A stretch of 64,000 nucleotides of DNA from CAYZJV01 sp964473245 (GCA_964473245.1 CAYYOL010000007.1:1-64000), one strand, 5' to 3'; numbered from the stretch's first letter, positions 32,898 through 41,762 are shown. The notes: generated by a model not told the origin, from the sequence alone. Made by a program: numbers and translations.

Positions 32898-33302
32898 TCA
32901 CCCTTCTGCATGCATGTGGGTGCAATCGGGGCAGATTCCGGTTAGGTAGAGCGTGTGGCCGGTGACCTGAATGCCCATCTCCTGTTCATATCCGTCGATG
33001 AGCGAAGAGATTCTGCAATCTCCGAGATCGATGAAAGTATGGCACCGTTCACAGTGGAACCAGTGGTGATGCCCTCGAGAGCCTTCATCAGAAGCTGCTG
33101 CTGTGTAGTAGCGTTCTGTACCATGTTCAGAGCAGTGCAGTACGAACGAATCGGCATACCCGTGGTGCTCCAAATAGTGAAGTGTTCGATAGATGGTGAC
33201 TGGGTTGCATGCAACTTCGATACGCTCGGAGATTTCGTTTGCAGAGAGTGGGCGGTCGGCTTGCAAGAGCACCTGAAGTGTTGCTTTTCGTGCTTTGGTC
33301 AT
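32898..33302 (-). CDS. zur: Fur-family metalloregulator, likely Zur
   Basis: A 134-residue Fur homologue. The winged helix has ISERIEVACNPVTIYRTLHYLEHHGY, with the family R-x-T-V/I-Y-R-x-L. The regulatory region has RGHHHWFHCERCH (metal His and first C-x2-C) and TGICPDC (second structural pair). It ends the znuABC operon, and its ATG (33302) overlaps the znuB stop by four bases, so zinc is the likeliest co-repressor. In the operon's promoter a perfect 7-1-7 palindrome matches the operator geometry of Fur-family proteins. Fur and PerR are less likely given the operon. An upstream extension of the frame to 33428 is rejected. Confidence 0.85.
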   Translation of the reverse strand: MTKARKATLQVLLQADRPLSANEISERIEVACNPVTIYRTLHYLEHHGYADSFVLHCSEHGTERYYTAAASDEGSRGHHHWFHCERCHTFIDLGDCRISSLIDGYEQEMGIQVTGHTLYLTGICPDCTHMHAEG

Positions 33303-34177
33303 ACCGATGTTCTCTCCCTTGTTCCCTGTCGTTTTTTTCGCGTGATCATCCTGGCTGCCGAGTATGAGAGGAAAATGGCACCGGCAAATACGACAACCAT
33401 TGCTCCAACCGGGAGATCGAAGGTCCATCCAGTGACCAGACCACCGATCGAAAAAAGCGACGCATAGAGTGTTGCAAGCACCATCATGCCGATCATGTTC
33501 TTCGCCGAGAATCCTGCAGTGCCTGCTGGAAGTGTGAGCATTGCAATCACCATGACGATGCCGACGAACGTCTGCAGTAGTACGATGGCCACTGCGGTGA
33601 CACTGAGCAGTATCAAGAAGACCATCTGGGTGGAGATACCCTTCACCTGGCTGAACTCATTGTCGAACGACGATGCCTCGAGCTGTGGATAGAATCGCCA
33701 GACCATGAGAATGACAAGAACGTCGAGCACGCCGAGTAGGATCAAGTCGCGGCTTGAGATAAGCAGAATGTTCCCGAACAGATAGCTTGTCGGATCGGTG
33801 TAACCAGGGGTTTTCGCCATAAAAAGCACTCCAATGCTCATGCCGATAGCCCAGATTGCGTTAATGACGGTATCTTCTCGTTGGCTTGCACGCATAGATA
33901 CCATGCCGATGATAATTGCAGCGAGAACTGCAAAGAGAATCGCCCCCGCAATGGGAGGAAGGTTTGGTACTATGCCGGTTGCGGAGAGGTAGAGGGCAAG
34001 GCCGATTCCTCCAAGAACTGCGTGGCTGATCGCACCTGCGAGCCCCGCAATTCGTTTCACAGTCACAATGGTTCCGAGCACACCGAAGAGGACCGACGAG
34101 AGGATTCCAGCGAACAACGCGTTTCGGATGAACGGCATCGATGGGTCGAATAGAGCTGAAAGAATGCCATCGCTCAT
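33299..34177 (-). CDS. znuB: Zinc ABC transporter permease ZnuB
   Basis: A 292-residue membrane protein with nine or so helices and the ABC-3 pattern: LGTIVTVKRIAGLAGAISHAVLGGIGLALYL at the N-terminus (the A-x-x-S/A-H-A family motif) and GIVMVIAMLTLPAGTAGFSA later. It forms the channel of the zinc (or manganese) importer together with ZnuC and ZnuA. ATG 34177 overlaps the znuC stop by four bases, and its own stop overlaps zur by four. Initiation at 34204 would add a short basic leader and is not favoured. Confidence 0.92.
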   Translation of the reverse strand: MSDGILSALFDPSMPFIRNALFAGILSSVLFGVLGTIVTVKRIAGLAGAISHAVLGGIGLALYLSATGIVPNLPPIAGAILFAVLAAIIIGMVSMRASQREDTVINAIWAIGMSIGVLFMAKTPGYTDPTSYLFGNILLISSRDLILLGVLDVLVILMVWRFYPQLEASSFDNEFSQVKGISTQMVFLILLSVTAVAIVLLQTFVGIVMVIAMLTLPAGTAGFSAKNMIGMMVLATLYASLFSIGGLVTGWTFDLPVGAMVVVFAGAIFLSYSAARMITRKKRQGTRERTSV

Positions 34178-34989
34178 GAGAGATCTCCTTCTGGGCAACA
34201 ACAATCGTCGCCAAGTGTGCTGTCGTGTAGTACTTTGAGTGCAGCTCCACCGAACATTTGTGCAGGAGCCTCTCGGGTTGGCTCGACCTGGTGTTGTACG
34301 ATAACTCTACCCACTCCGGATGGTCCGATGTCCCCGACACAGAGCACCCGATCGGTTAACGATGAGACGAACCCGGTATCGTGCGTAACGATAAGGATAG
34401 ATGTTTTCCCTTTCAGTGAACCGAGTGCACTGAAGAGTCGTCGTTCACTATCGGCATCCATATTCGATGTCGGTTCATCGAGCACGAGCATCTCCGGGTT
34501 GGCACTCAAAGCTCTTGCTACAAGTACGCGTCTCCGCTGTCCTCCCGATAGTGCGTGATAGGGTCGTTTTGCCAGATCTGATAATTCCATGGTAGCGAGA
34601 GCTTCCTTGACCGCTTGAGCATCTTCGGCGGAATAGCGGCGGAGAAATGGCTTGATGCGACCCATACGGACAACTTCCTCGACAGAGATCGGAAAGGTAG
34701 GATCATAATCTGCGTGCTGCGGCACATACCCTATATGCTCTCGTCCGATCTGAGGAGATGAGCCGAACAGAGTGACCGTTCCAGTTTCGGGCGAGGTCAA
34801 TCCAAGTACCAGCTTGAGGACGGTAGTCTTCCCAGCTCCGTTTGGCCCTACGAGGGCTACGAACTCTCCTGCATGCATATGAAACGAGGCTCCATCAAGA
34901 ACGGGGACTTCGCCATAGGAGAATTTCACTGAATCGAACTGCAAGACGATTGGAGCATGAGGATGGTGTGAGATGGCAGCAGAATTCAC
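34174..34989 (-). CDS. znuC: Zinc ABC transporter ATPase ZnuC
   Basis: A 271-residue ABC ATPase. Walker A is LVGPNGAGKTTVLKLVLG, the Q-loop VPQHADYDP, the signature HALSGGQRRRVLVARALSAN and Walker B EMLVLDEPTSNMDADSERRL, and the switch His lies in VTHDTGFVSS. The N-terminus has HHPHAP, a His cluster, and the C-terminus ends DDCCCPEGDLS; both may bind metal. It powers zinc uptake. It overlaps znuA by four bases upstream and znuB by four bases downstream. Confidence 0.94.
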   Translation of the reverse strand: MNSAAISHHPHAPIVLQFDSVKFSYGEVPVLDGASFHMHAGEFVALVGPNGAGKTTVLKLVLGLTSPETGTVTLFGSSPQIGREHIGYVPQHADYDPTFPISVEEVVRMGRIKPFLRRYSAEDAQAVKEALATMELSDLAKRPYHALSGGQRRRVLVARALSANPEMLVLDEPTSNMDADSERRLFSALGSLKGKTSILIVTHDTGFVSSLTDRVLCVGDIGPSGVGRVIVQHQVEPTREAPAQMFGGAALKVLHDSTLGDDCCCPEGDLS

Positions 34990-35945
34990 TGAGCACCTCC
35001 TTGTGGTGACGGCATCACCGTTCTCTGTAGTGTCTCACCGATGCTCTCGATGTTCGTAATCCAGTCGTATGCAAGTGGATCGAGCGGGAGTACTTGCGCA
35101 CCGATTGTCTCTGCAACGGTACGAGCTGCCTGTGTGGGAAATTGTGCCTGTACGAATATCGCTTCGGGTTGTGCATCTCGTGCCTCAAGTATCAGGTTGG
35201 AGAGCGCGCGGGCGGTCGGCTCCTTCCCTCCGGTCTCCACCGCTCGCTGATGGATGTCGAACTCGTCGAGCAGGTATCCGAACGATGGATGGTAGACGAA
35301 CACCGTTGATCCTGCCAATGGAGCAAGTTCTCCGGTAAGTCGATCGAAGAGGGTATCGATCTCGGTATGGAACGTATGGAGATTCCTCTGATAGATATCT
35401 GTGTGGGTGGGGTCGATGCTGATCAGTGTATCGGCAACGTGTTGCGCCATGATCTTCATGGGCTCTCTGCCGAGCCAGGTGTGTCGATCGATTTCTCCAT
35501 CGTGATGGTGCTCCTCTTCATGATGATCATGGTGATCATCCTCAGCCTCTTCTTCGTGATGGTGCTCCTCCATTGAGCGGAACGTGACCCCTTTGGTGCC
35601 ATCTACTATGGTGAGCGAGCTGTACATGGATGAGATCTTCGGTCTCAATGCGATTTCGAATTCCGTGCCGCTGGTGATCCAGGCATGAGCCTGAGAGAGC
35701 GATGCCATCTGTCTCGGTGTGGGTTCATACGAGTGTGGACTCTGTCCAGGCCCTACGAGCACGACAGTCTCGGCTAGATCCTCTGCAATACGATCCACGA
35801 CATACTGTTGGGGAACGATGCTCACCGCGATTCTCGGTGTCACAGACCCGGATGGTTCCGATTCGGACGTCCCACGCGCAGAGAGGGGATACAGTAGTGA
35901 AAGTAGTAGTAGCGAGGTGATGAGACCCCTGGCTGTTCTTTTCAT
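34986..35945 (-). CDS. znuA: Zinc ABC transporter substrate-binding protein ZnuA
   Basis: A 319-residue exported cluster A-I solute-binding protein. Signal peptide TARGLITSLLLLSLLYPLSA is followed by an RGTSESE linker. A His-rich loop spans about 125-160 (EEHHHEEEAEDDHHDHHEEE region), the ZnuA hallmark. Flanking metal ligands include QSPHSYEPTP, IDRHTW and VYHPSFGYLL. I start at ATG 35945 (GAGGAG upstream); the frame reaches 36014 but those residues precede the signal peptide and run over the promoter. First gene of znuA-znuC-znuB-zur. Confidence 0.93.
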   Translation of the reverse strand: MKRTARGLITSLLLLSLLYPLSARGTSESEPSGSVTPRIAVSIVPQQYVVDRIAEDLAETVVLVGPGQSPHSYEPTPRQMASLSQAHAWITSGTEFEIALRPKISSMYSSLTIVDGTKGVTFRSMEEHHHEEEAEDDHHDHHEEEHHHDGEIDRHTWLGREPMKIMAQHVADTLISIDPTHTDIYQRNLHTFHTEIDTLFDRLTGELAPLAGSTVFVYHPSFGYLLDEFDIHQRAVETGGKEPTARALSNLILEARDAQPEAIFVQAQFPTQAARTVAETIGAQVLPLDPLAYDWITNIESIGETLQRTVMPSPQGGAQ

Positions 35946-35963
35946 AGTCGACTCCTCGGATAT

Positions 35964-36002
35964 ATAGTACACATCGGAGGAGAAAAATGCAAGTGACTTG
36001 CA
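35964..36002 (-). promoter_or_regulatory. znuA promoter with 15-bp palindrome, candidate Zur operator
   Basis: Minus-strand promoter: TTGCAT (35992-35987), 17-base spacer, TACTAT (35969-35964). Overlapping the -35 is TGCAAGTGACTTGCA (35988-36002), a perfect 7-1-7 inverted repeat. That geometry is the classic one for Fur-family sites, and a Fur-family gene ends this same operon. Start codon is 19 bases downstream of the -10. Confidence 0.6.
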
Positions 36003-36046
36003 AAAGCTCTTCAATTCATGCTGGTAGCAGAATGTAGAATCTCGAT

Positions 36047-36604
36047 CTAGAGTTTCGACTCCTCTGTCGCCAAGAGGCTCTTCAGCTCGGTGTATGTCGC
36101 TGTAGTAGGAGGTCCCTTCACGAAGCCGACGATGCTTCTGTCTGACCGAACCACGGCCAAAGTCGCTTGGTCATCGATGGGAATACCTGCCTGCGAAGCG
36201 AACTCATCGGCCTGGTTTAGGAACAGAATCGCCCCCTGGTCAGGAGGGACGAGTTCATCGTAGCTCTTCGCGATTCCCCTGCGTACCACCCCTTGAATAA
36301 ACCGTGGGACATCGAGCACGGGAAAGTGATAGATTGGAATCTTGCCAAGTGATCCACCATCCGATTCAAGCAGCCTCTGCCATTGAAGCAGGTGCCCCTG
36401 TTGCATCTCACCACTTGCTCTGGATGTCCCGAGTGCAAGCGCGAAGAGGGTGATCTGCGTTTTGAGTGCATCATCGGGAAACGTGAAGTCTGCTCCATCG
36501 AGAGTCTTTGTCTCTACGGTAGCGAACGAAGCCCCGCTCATAAGTAGTTGGGTACTCGACAGTAGTATGACGATAAGTAGAATCATGATTCGTCGTGTGT
36601 TCAT
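36047..36604 (-). CDS. Exported protein of unknown function, possibly thioredoxin-fold
   Basis: A 185-residue protein with a signal peptide (MNTRRIMILLIVILLSSTQL then LMSGASFA). The mature part opens ETKTLDGADFTFPDDALKTQITLFALALG and ends DDQATLAVVRSDRSIVGFVKGPPTTATYTELKSLL, which resembles thioredoxin-fold proteins of the YtfJ/Atp10 kind. There is no CxxC, so a redox role is not supported. ATG 36604 overlaps the stop of the upstream P-ATPase by four bases, so the pair is co-translated and may function together at the envelope. Confidence 0.55.
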   Translation of the reverse strand: MNTRRIMILLIVILLSSTQLLMSGASFATVETKTLDGADFTFPDDALKTQITLFALALGTSRASGEMQQGHLLQWQRLLESDGGSLGKIPIYHFPVLDVPRFIQGVVRRGIAKSYDELVPPDQGAILFLNQADEFASQAGIPIDDQATLAVVRSDRSIVGFVKGPPTTATYTELKSLLATEESKL

Positions 36605-39285
36605 GCCGGTTGTCTCCCAGCTGTCCTCTTTCTCGCAACGGCACGCCACGACTGAATGAGGATCATGGGAAGTATGGCACCGAGGAGTACCCACCCCCAT
36701 TGTCTGAGCGTGATAGGTGTCGTATCGAGGACTCGATTGAAGAATGGAACATATACGGCAACCAATTGGAGACCGACCGATATGATCAGTGCTCCGATAA
36801 GTAGTGGATTACCAATGATCCCACGATCGAGACCAAAGGACTCTTTCTCTCGGACATTGAAGATATGGGCAAGCTGACCGATCGCCATGGTAGTGAAGGC
36901 GAGTGTCCGCGCGGTGGTTTCGCCAAGGTCCGCTGAGAGAGCGAATAGGAACACTGACAAGGCTCCCGCACTGATCAATGCTCCGTTGCTCAGAACCCGA
37001 AGGAGGAAGCTTCGGGTTACGATACCGGTCTTCGGGTCACGGGGTTTTCGTTTCATGACACCCGGCTCTCCCGGTTCCCATGCAAGCGACATCGCTGGAA
37101 GGACATCGACAACGAGGTTCAGCCAGAGAATTTGCAGGGCGACGATGGGCACCGGTACACCGATTACTAGTGCGACGAATACCACCAATATTTCGATGAA
37201 ATTGCACGAGAAGAGGAAGTAAATGAATTTTTCGATATTATCGAAAATGATTCTTCCCTCTCGTACGGCATCGACTATGGTGGAGAATCGGTCATCGGTG
37301 AGAATCATATCCGATGCTTCTTTCGCCACTTCGGTACCTCTGATTCCCATGGCAACACCGATATCTGCTCCATTGAGAGCTGGAGCGTCGTTGACACCAT
37401 CGCCTGTCATCGCGGTTACCTCATGCTCCTCATTCAGCGCGCGTACAATCTGTAATTTGTTCTCGGGAGAGACTCGTGCGAACACTGAAGTGGATCGGAT
37501 CCGCTTTGCCAGTTCCTGATCTGACATCGTGTCCATCTCCTTACCTGTGATCGCCTCGGTATCGGCATCCATGCCGATCTGCTCTGCGATGATCCGGGCT
37601 GTCCTCGGATGGTCCCCTGTGATCATGATGACACGTATGCCGGCCTCTCTTGCCTCCTTTACGGCTTGTTTTACATCACTTCTCGGAGGATCGATGATTC
37701 CGACCACTCCAAGGAGCGAGAAGCCCTTCTTCAAGGCATCTTTCATGTCCTGTTCATCGCCATCTCCTTTGTAGGATGCAATCTTTCCAATCGCAAGAAC
37801 GCGCATTCCTTGGTTAGTAAGTGAGTCGTTCGCCTCCTGTAGCACGGAGAGTTCGGATTCTGAAAGGCCAGAGTTTTCGAACAGAACATCGGGAGCTCCC
37901 TTAATGTAGAGAGTCGACTCCTCTTCGTGTGTATAGGCTGTAGCCATGTACTTAGCTCGAGAATCGAACGGTATCTCTCCGATTCTCGTATAGCCATTGC
38001 CTTCCAAATTCTGTCGGTCAAGGTCGCCTTTACGGCCGAGTACCACCAGTGCTCCTTCTGTTGGATCGCCAATGACTGCATAGTCGTTCTCCTCTTCGAT
38101 CAACGATGCGTTGCTTGAAAGTACTCCTGCAAGCAACAACTCCTGGAGTTTCTGCCTCCCTTCGATATCGATTTCCTCTCCACTCTGCAGGAAGGCTCCT
38201 TTCGGTTCATAACCGTTGCCTTCGACTGTGAACTGGTCTCCTGATATAAGGTGTACGTGAGTCACGGTCATCTGGTTCTCGGTAAGGGTGCCTGTCTTGT
38301 CTGTGCAGATCACCGTCGTGGAACCAAGTGTTTCAACAGCGGGGAGGTTCTTCACCAGCGCGTGGTGTTTTGCCATGGTTCTCATACCGAGAGCCAGTGT
38401 AATAGTCGAGACTGCTGGAAGTGCCTCGGGAACTGATGCTATAGCCAATATGATGCCGATCTTTATCATGTCGTAGATCGGTTCGCCGGTGATGATGCCT
38501 ACGATGGTGACCACCACGGCTACGATTGCGGAGATGAGAATGAGGGTTTTTCCCAAACGGTCCAACTGCTGTTCGAGTGGTGTGGCACTCTTCTTCTGGT
38601 CGAGCATTTCGCTGATTCGGCCGATCTCCGTCTGCATTCCGGTGCCGGTGACGATGGCATAGGCATTTCCTCGCGTTGCGGCAGTTCCCCCATGTACCAT
38701 ATTCTTTCGGTCACCGATAGGAGATGAGTCGTCGATTGTGTCGGTCTGTTTCTCTATCGGTTCGGACTCCCCTGTGAGTGCCGATTCGTTCACCGCGAAG
38801 TTGGAAGACCTGATGATTCTCCCATCCATGGTGATTGAATCGCCCTCCTCGATGAATACAAGGTCTCCAGGAACGAGCTTATGCGATGCCATTTCTTGAA
38901 TGTTCCCATCGCGAAGGACTTTTGCGACTGTCTTTACCATGTTCTGCAACGCTTCAACCGATTTCTGTGCCTTGAACTCCGAAACGAAGCCGGAGAGTAC
39001 GGCAATGAGTATGGCTACGATGATTGCGACCCCTTCTACGGTATCTCCCATGGCGAAGGCTACAGCCGATGCCGCCATCAACAGGTACACAATGATGTTG
39101 TTCAAGTTGTGCAGCAGAATCTTCCAAGGAGAGACGGTACTGCCACTTTCGATACTGTTCGGCCCGTACTCGTGCAATCTTCTTTCGGCTTCCTGTGTTG
39201 TGAGACCCTGTTTATCGTCGGTTTTGAACAGTTGGACAATTTCCTGTTCAGTATAGGTATACGCTGGCTTTTTCATGGTATCCAA
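36601..39285 (-). CDS. P-type (P2A, calcium-type) cation ATPase
   Basis: An ~894-residue P-type ATPase. The actuator has LTGES, the phosphorylation site is CTDKTGTLTENQ, and the nucleotide and hinge motifs are KGAPDVLFE, MITGDHPRTA and MTGDGVNDAPALNGADIG. Ten helices are expected. Ion-site residues resemble SERCA: PEALPA (Glu309 position) in M4, N-x-x-E in SCNFIEIL (M5), and LNLVVD in M6, with Val in place of the usual Thr. Hence calcium, possibly manganese, export. Start choice: GGAGGTG lies 7 bases before TTG 39285, whereas ATG 39276 is 16 bases away; TTG is favoured (ATG alternative gives 891 residues). It overlaps the exported protein downstream by four bases. Confidence 0.9.
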   Translation of the reverse strand: MDTMKKPAYTYTEQEIVQLFKTDDKQGLTTQEAERRLHEYGPNSIESGSTVSPWKILLHNLNNIIVYLLMAASAVAFAMGDTVEGVAIIVAILIAVLSGFVSEFKAQKSVEALQNMVKTVAKVLRDGNIQEMASHKLVPGDLVFIEEGDSITMDGRIIRSSNFAVNESALTGESEPIEKQTDTIDDSSPIGDRKNMVHGGTAATRGNAYAIVTGTGMQTEIGRISEMLDQKKSATPLEQQLDRLGKTLILISAIVAVVVTIVGIITGEPIYDMIKIGIILAIASVPEALPAVSTITLALGMRTMAKHHALVKNLPAVETLGSTTVICTDKTGTLTENQMTVTHVHLISGDQFTVEGNGYEPKGAFLQSGEEIDIEGRQKLQELLLAGVLSSNASLIEEENDYAVIGDPTEGALVVLGRKGDLDRQNLEGNGYTRIGEIPFDSRAKYMATAYTHEEESTLYIKGAPDVLFENSGLSESELSVLQEANDSLTNQGMRVLAIGKIASYKGDGDEQDMKDALKKGFSLLGVVGIIDPPRSDVKQAVKEAREAGIRVIMITGDHPRTARIIAEQIGMDADTEAITGKEMDTMSDQELAKRIRSTSVFARVSPENKLQIVRALNEEHEVTAMTGDGVNDAPALNGADIGVAMGIRGTEVAKEASDMILTDDRFSTIVDAVREGRIIFDNIEKFIYFLFSCNFIEILVVFVALVIGVPVPIVALQILWLNLVVDVLPAMSLAWEPGEPGVMKRKPRDPKTGIVTRSFLLRVLSNGALISAGALSVFLFALSADLGETTARTLAFTTMAIGQLAHIFNVREKESFGLDRGIIGNPLLIGALIISVGLQLVAVYVPFFNRVLDTTPITLRQWGWVLLGAILPMILIQSWRAVARKRTAGRQPA

Positions 39286-39672
39286 TGAGTCACCTCCATC
39301 GTTTGTCTGCAGTTGGAGAGAGTATAACACGAAGAGATGCCTAGTATGATCGAGAAGTTTGGAATATTTCCAAATTTCTTTATCAACTCGAAAGGGAACA
39401 GCTTGTGACGACCTCCTTGTATCGGGGTTCCCGATATGTGGTGCGAAATTTTTCCAGTAGCCGATTTGGTTGAACCTTTGTATATTCTCTGGCAATGAAA
39501 GGCGACACGATCCTTGGGTGAACCTTGGATCCAGTAGGTGTTGCCGTTTCACTCGTCGCAAAGGGCGAGTAGCTTTTCATCCTTGATAGGAGCTTGTCTG
39601 TGCTGCCATGATACCGACAGCACTCATCTGATGAGCTAGTCAGGGAGTATGAGAATACAGGAGACAACTGCC
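39286..39672. other. 387-base intergenic region between the divergent P-ATPase and osmC
   Basis: No convincing gene. On the minus strand the motif AAGGTTCAMCCAA occurs twice (39527-39515 and 39478-39466), 49 bases apart, and GATCC / GGATC flank the first copy (39510-39531 area). TATACT at 39323-39328 (minus) is a possible -10 for the ATPase but lacks a good -35. I looked for yybP-ykoY (manganese) and c-di-GMP riboswitch motifs and did not find them. Confidence 0.4.
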
Positions 39673-40116
39673 ATGTCGGAGCATCATGCATATAGAACAC
39701 AGGTACAGTGGAGCACGCAGAGAAAAGGGAAGTTGAGTTCAGCCGGATTTCCTACCATCGAGATAGCGACTCCTCCCGATTTTCCCGGAGGTCATGCGGG
39801 AATCTGGTCTCCGGAGCATTTGTTCGTGGGAGCAGCGGAGATCTGTCTCATGACCACATTCCTCTCCTTGGCGGAGAAGACGAAGCTCGATTTTCACAAC
39901 TATGTGTCTGAAGCCGAGGGGATTCTCGAGAAAGCCGAGGGAGGACTCCAGATAACCAAGATCAGTATCCGTCCGAGCATAGTCGTAGCCACAAGTGAGG
40001 ATACAGACAAAGCCCTGAAGCTTATCGAAAAAGCCGAACGATACTGTCTTATCTCAAACTCCATGAAGACCGAAGTCAGTATCGAACCTACTGTCACAGT
40101 TCTAAAAGAGAACTGA
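39673..40116 (+). CDS. OsmC/Ohr family protein
   Basis: A 147-residue OsmC-fold protein. Both family cysteines are present: one in GAAEICLMTTFLSLAEK and one in AERYCLISNSM. These form the thiol site that reduces organic hydroperoxides. WSPEHLFVGAAE is the conserved loop. AGGAGA sits nine bases before ATG 39673, so I prefer it over ATG 39649. It is a stand-alone gene with a convergent HD-GYP regulator downstream (14-base gap). OsmC versus Ohr versus the YhfA-like branch cannot be fixed by eye. Confidence 0.82.
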   Translation: MSEHHAYRTQVQWSTQRKGKLSSAGFPTIEIATPPDFPGGHAGIWSPEHLFVGAAEICLMTTFLSLAEKTKLDFHNYVSEAEGILEKAEGGLQITKISIRPSIVVATSEDTDKALKLIEKAERYCLISNSMKTEVSIEPTVTVLKEN

Positions 40117-40130
40117 GAGGACATGTTCGA

Positions 40131-41156
40131 TTACAAAAGATAGAGCTCTCGGTCGATGAATATGGTAACAAGCTCGGAATCGAACTGTTTCCCAGAACAC
40201 AGTTTCATCTCTTCAACAGCGATCTCTCTGGGAAGAGCGTTCCGGTATGCTCGATTACTGGTCATGGCGTCGTAAGCATCGGCTATGGAGACGATTTTCA
40301 CATCGAGTGGTATCTCTGAACCTCGGAGGCCATCTGGGTATCCTTTGCCATCGATTCTCTCATGGTGACTTCTGATAATCGGTCGGTACTGTTGGAACAG
40401 TTCGATATGCGAGATGATCCTTTCACCTGAAACCGGGTGCATCCGTATTATCGAGAACTCTTCGTCGGTAAGAGGGCCTGTCTTGTTGAGGATTTCTTCA
40501 GAAATTCCGATCTTTCCGATATCGTGAAGTAGCGCTCCACCTTCTATGGTGAGAATTCGATCCTGCGACAGTGCTAGTTCCCGTGCAAGTGCTACAGAGA
40601 TGCTTCTGACTCTGCTGCAGTGCCCCTTTGTGTAAGAGTCCTTTTGTTCAATGGTCTCTGAGAACGCTTCGAGCGTGGTCCTGGTTGTGTTTTTCAGAGC
40701 ACGTAGAGCATACTCCAGTCTAGATTGAAGCTCTTGGGTGGACTCAGATACTTGAGCTGCGGTCATAATCTCCTGCTTTCGAGCTCTCGATTTCCTGATA
40801 ACCCGTTGTACACAGGCTAGGAGTGTTTGCCTGCTAACCGGTTTTGTGAGGAAATCGGAGGCTCCAGCACGAATCGCCCGCATGCCGGTGTCAAGATCGT
40901 TGAATGCAGTCAGCATGACCACTGGTATCATTGGGTAGTGATGTTGAATTTTCTCAAGCATGTCAAAGCCGGAAGGACCGGGCATCTTGATATCCAGTAG
41001 CACAAGATCCACCGTGTCTGCCTGAGCTTTGAGCACTCGATCAAGTTCATGACCATTGACGCATGATGTCACTTGGTGTCCTTCCCGTTGGAGAAAGAGT
41101 TGCAACACTTTTCTGATCGCGGGGTCGTCGTCTGTTGTCACAATATGATTATTCAC
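40131..41156 (-). CDS. Response regulator with HD-GYP output domain
   Basis: A 341-residue two-domain protein. The receiver (1-120) has DDD near the N-terminus, phosphoacceptor Asp55 (LVLLDIKMPG) and Lys in FLTKPVS. A coiled linker (~125-150) leads to an HD-GYP domain with GALLHDIGKIGI and HHERIDGKGYPDGL, which is the full motif. HD-GYP enzymes hydrolyse cyclic di-GMP (some also 3'3'-cGAMP) to linear products. It overlaps the ICMT-like gene by 8 bases and diverges, with that gene, from the histidine-kinase fusion, which is a plausible partner. Confidence 0.93.
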   Translation of the reverse strand: MNNHIVTTDDDPAIRKVLQLFLQREGHQVTSCVNGHELDRVLKAQADTVDLVLLDIKMPGPSGFDMLEKIQHHYPMIPVVMLTAFNDLDTGMRAIRAGASDFLTKPVSRQTLLACVQRVIRKSRARKQEIMTAAQVSESTQELQSRLEYALRALKNTTRTTLEAFSETIEQKDSYTKGHCSRVRSISVALARELALSQDRILTIEGGALLHDIGKIGISEEILNKTGPLTDEEFSIIRMHPVSGERIISHIELFQQYRPIIRSHHERIDGKGYPDGLRGSEIPLDVKIVSIADAYDAMTSNRAYRNALPREIAVEEMKLCSGKQFDSELVTIFIDRELYLL

Positions 41157-41703
41157 TATCTACCTCACCGGATCTGATTTTTGGAAAACCAAACAGGAAT
41201 GGTACCGTGTCCCGATATTCCTGATATGAAGAAAACATCCTTGGAAATAGGACTCGATCCTCCATTATAACCAATACAAAATTGAAAATAGTAAAGAGCA
41301 TACAGAGCAAAAGAATACCCGGATCCCAGAACAGTATTGCCACCAGGACGTTGATCGTAGTATACCAGAGAAAGCCCGGGTGTCGAGAAAAACTGTACGT
41401 TCCTCGATCATACAACACCGAATTTCCTCCATTATTCCTAGGTATCTCGATAAGTACCGAATAGATAAGTAACCATGAGAATACGAAAATAAGAAGTATC
41501 ACCGGCACTGTGACTGCTATGTGATGGGGGATCTCTACCATGAAAAAGAAGAGTACATACGGAACCGCAGTGATGAAAAATCCGGGATATGCGATTTTCC
41601 TGAGCAGTTTTTTCTCATGAATTATCGATACATCATAGAGTCCTGACAAAATATACCCTGACAATCCGAGTGCTCCGTACAAAAATAGTTTGATAAATTC
41701 CAT
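41149..41703 (-). CDS. Isoprenylcysteine/phospholipid methyltransferase-like membrane protein
   Basis: A 184-residue protein with about five hydrophobic helices. The C-terminal part holds FSRHPGFLWYTTINVLVAILF, then a Glu in VIMEDRVLFPRMFSSYQEY; R-H-P followed by E-x(n)-Y-x-x-Y is the ICMT/phospholipid N-methyltransferase (PEMT-like) pattern for SAM binding. The substrate is unknown. It overlaps the HD-GYP regulator by eight bases. Position between a signalling kinase and a regulator is unusual for this family. Confidence 0.65.
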   Translation of the reverse strand: MEFIKLFLYGALGLSGYILSGLYDVSIIHEKKLLRKIAYPGFFITAVPYVLFFFMVEIPHHIAVTVPVILLIFVFSWLLIYSVLIEIPRNNGGNSVLYDRGTYSFSRHPGFLWYTTINVLVAILFWDPGILLLCMLFTIFNFVLVIMEDRVLFPRMFSSYQEYRDTVPFLFGFPKIRSGEVDSE

Positions 41704-41762
41704 ACAATGCCCCTATACTAATACAAGTTCGATACATTTGGAAAGCGAAAAAAGGAATTCAC

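Noticed and set aside
39286..39700. A 105-codon minus-strand open frame and an N-terminal extension of the P-ATPase in the divergent spacer
   Set aside because: No homology I can recognise, no ribosome site, and ATPase family members start at the KKPAYTYTEQE region.
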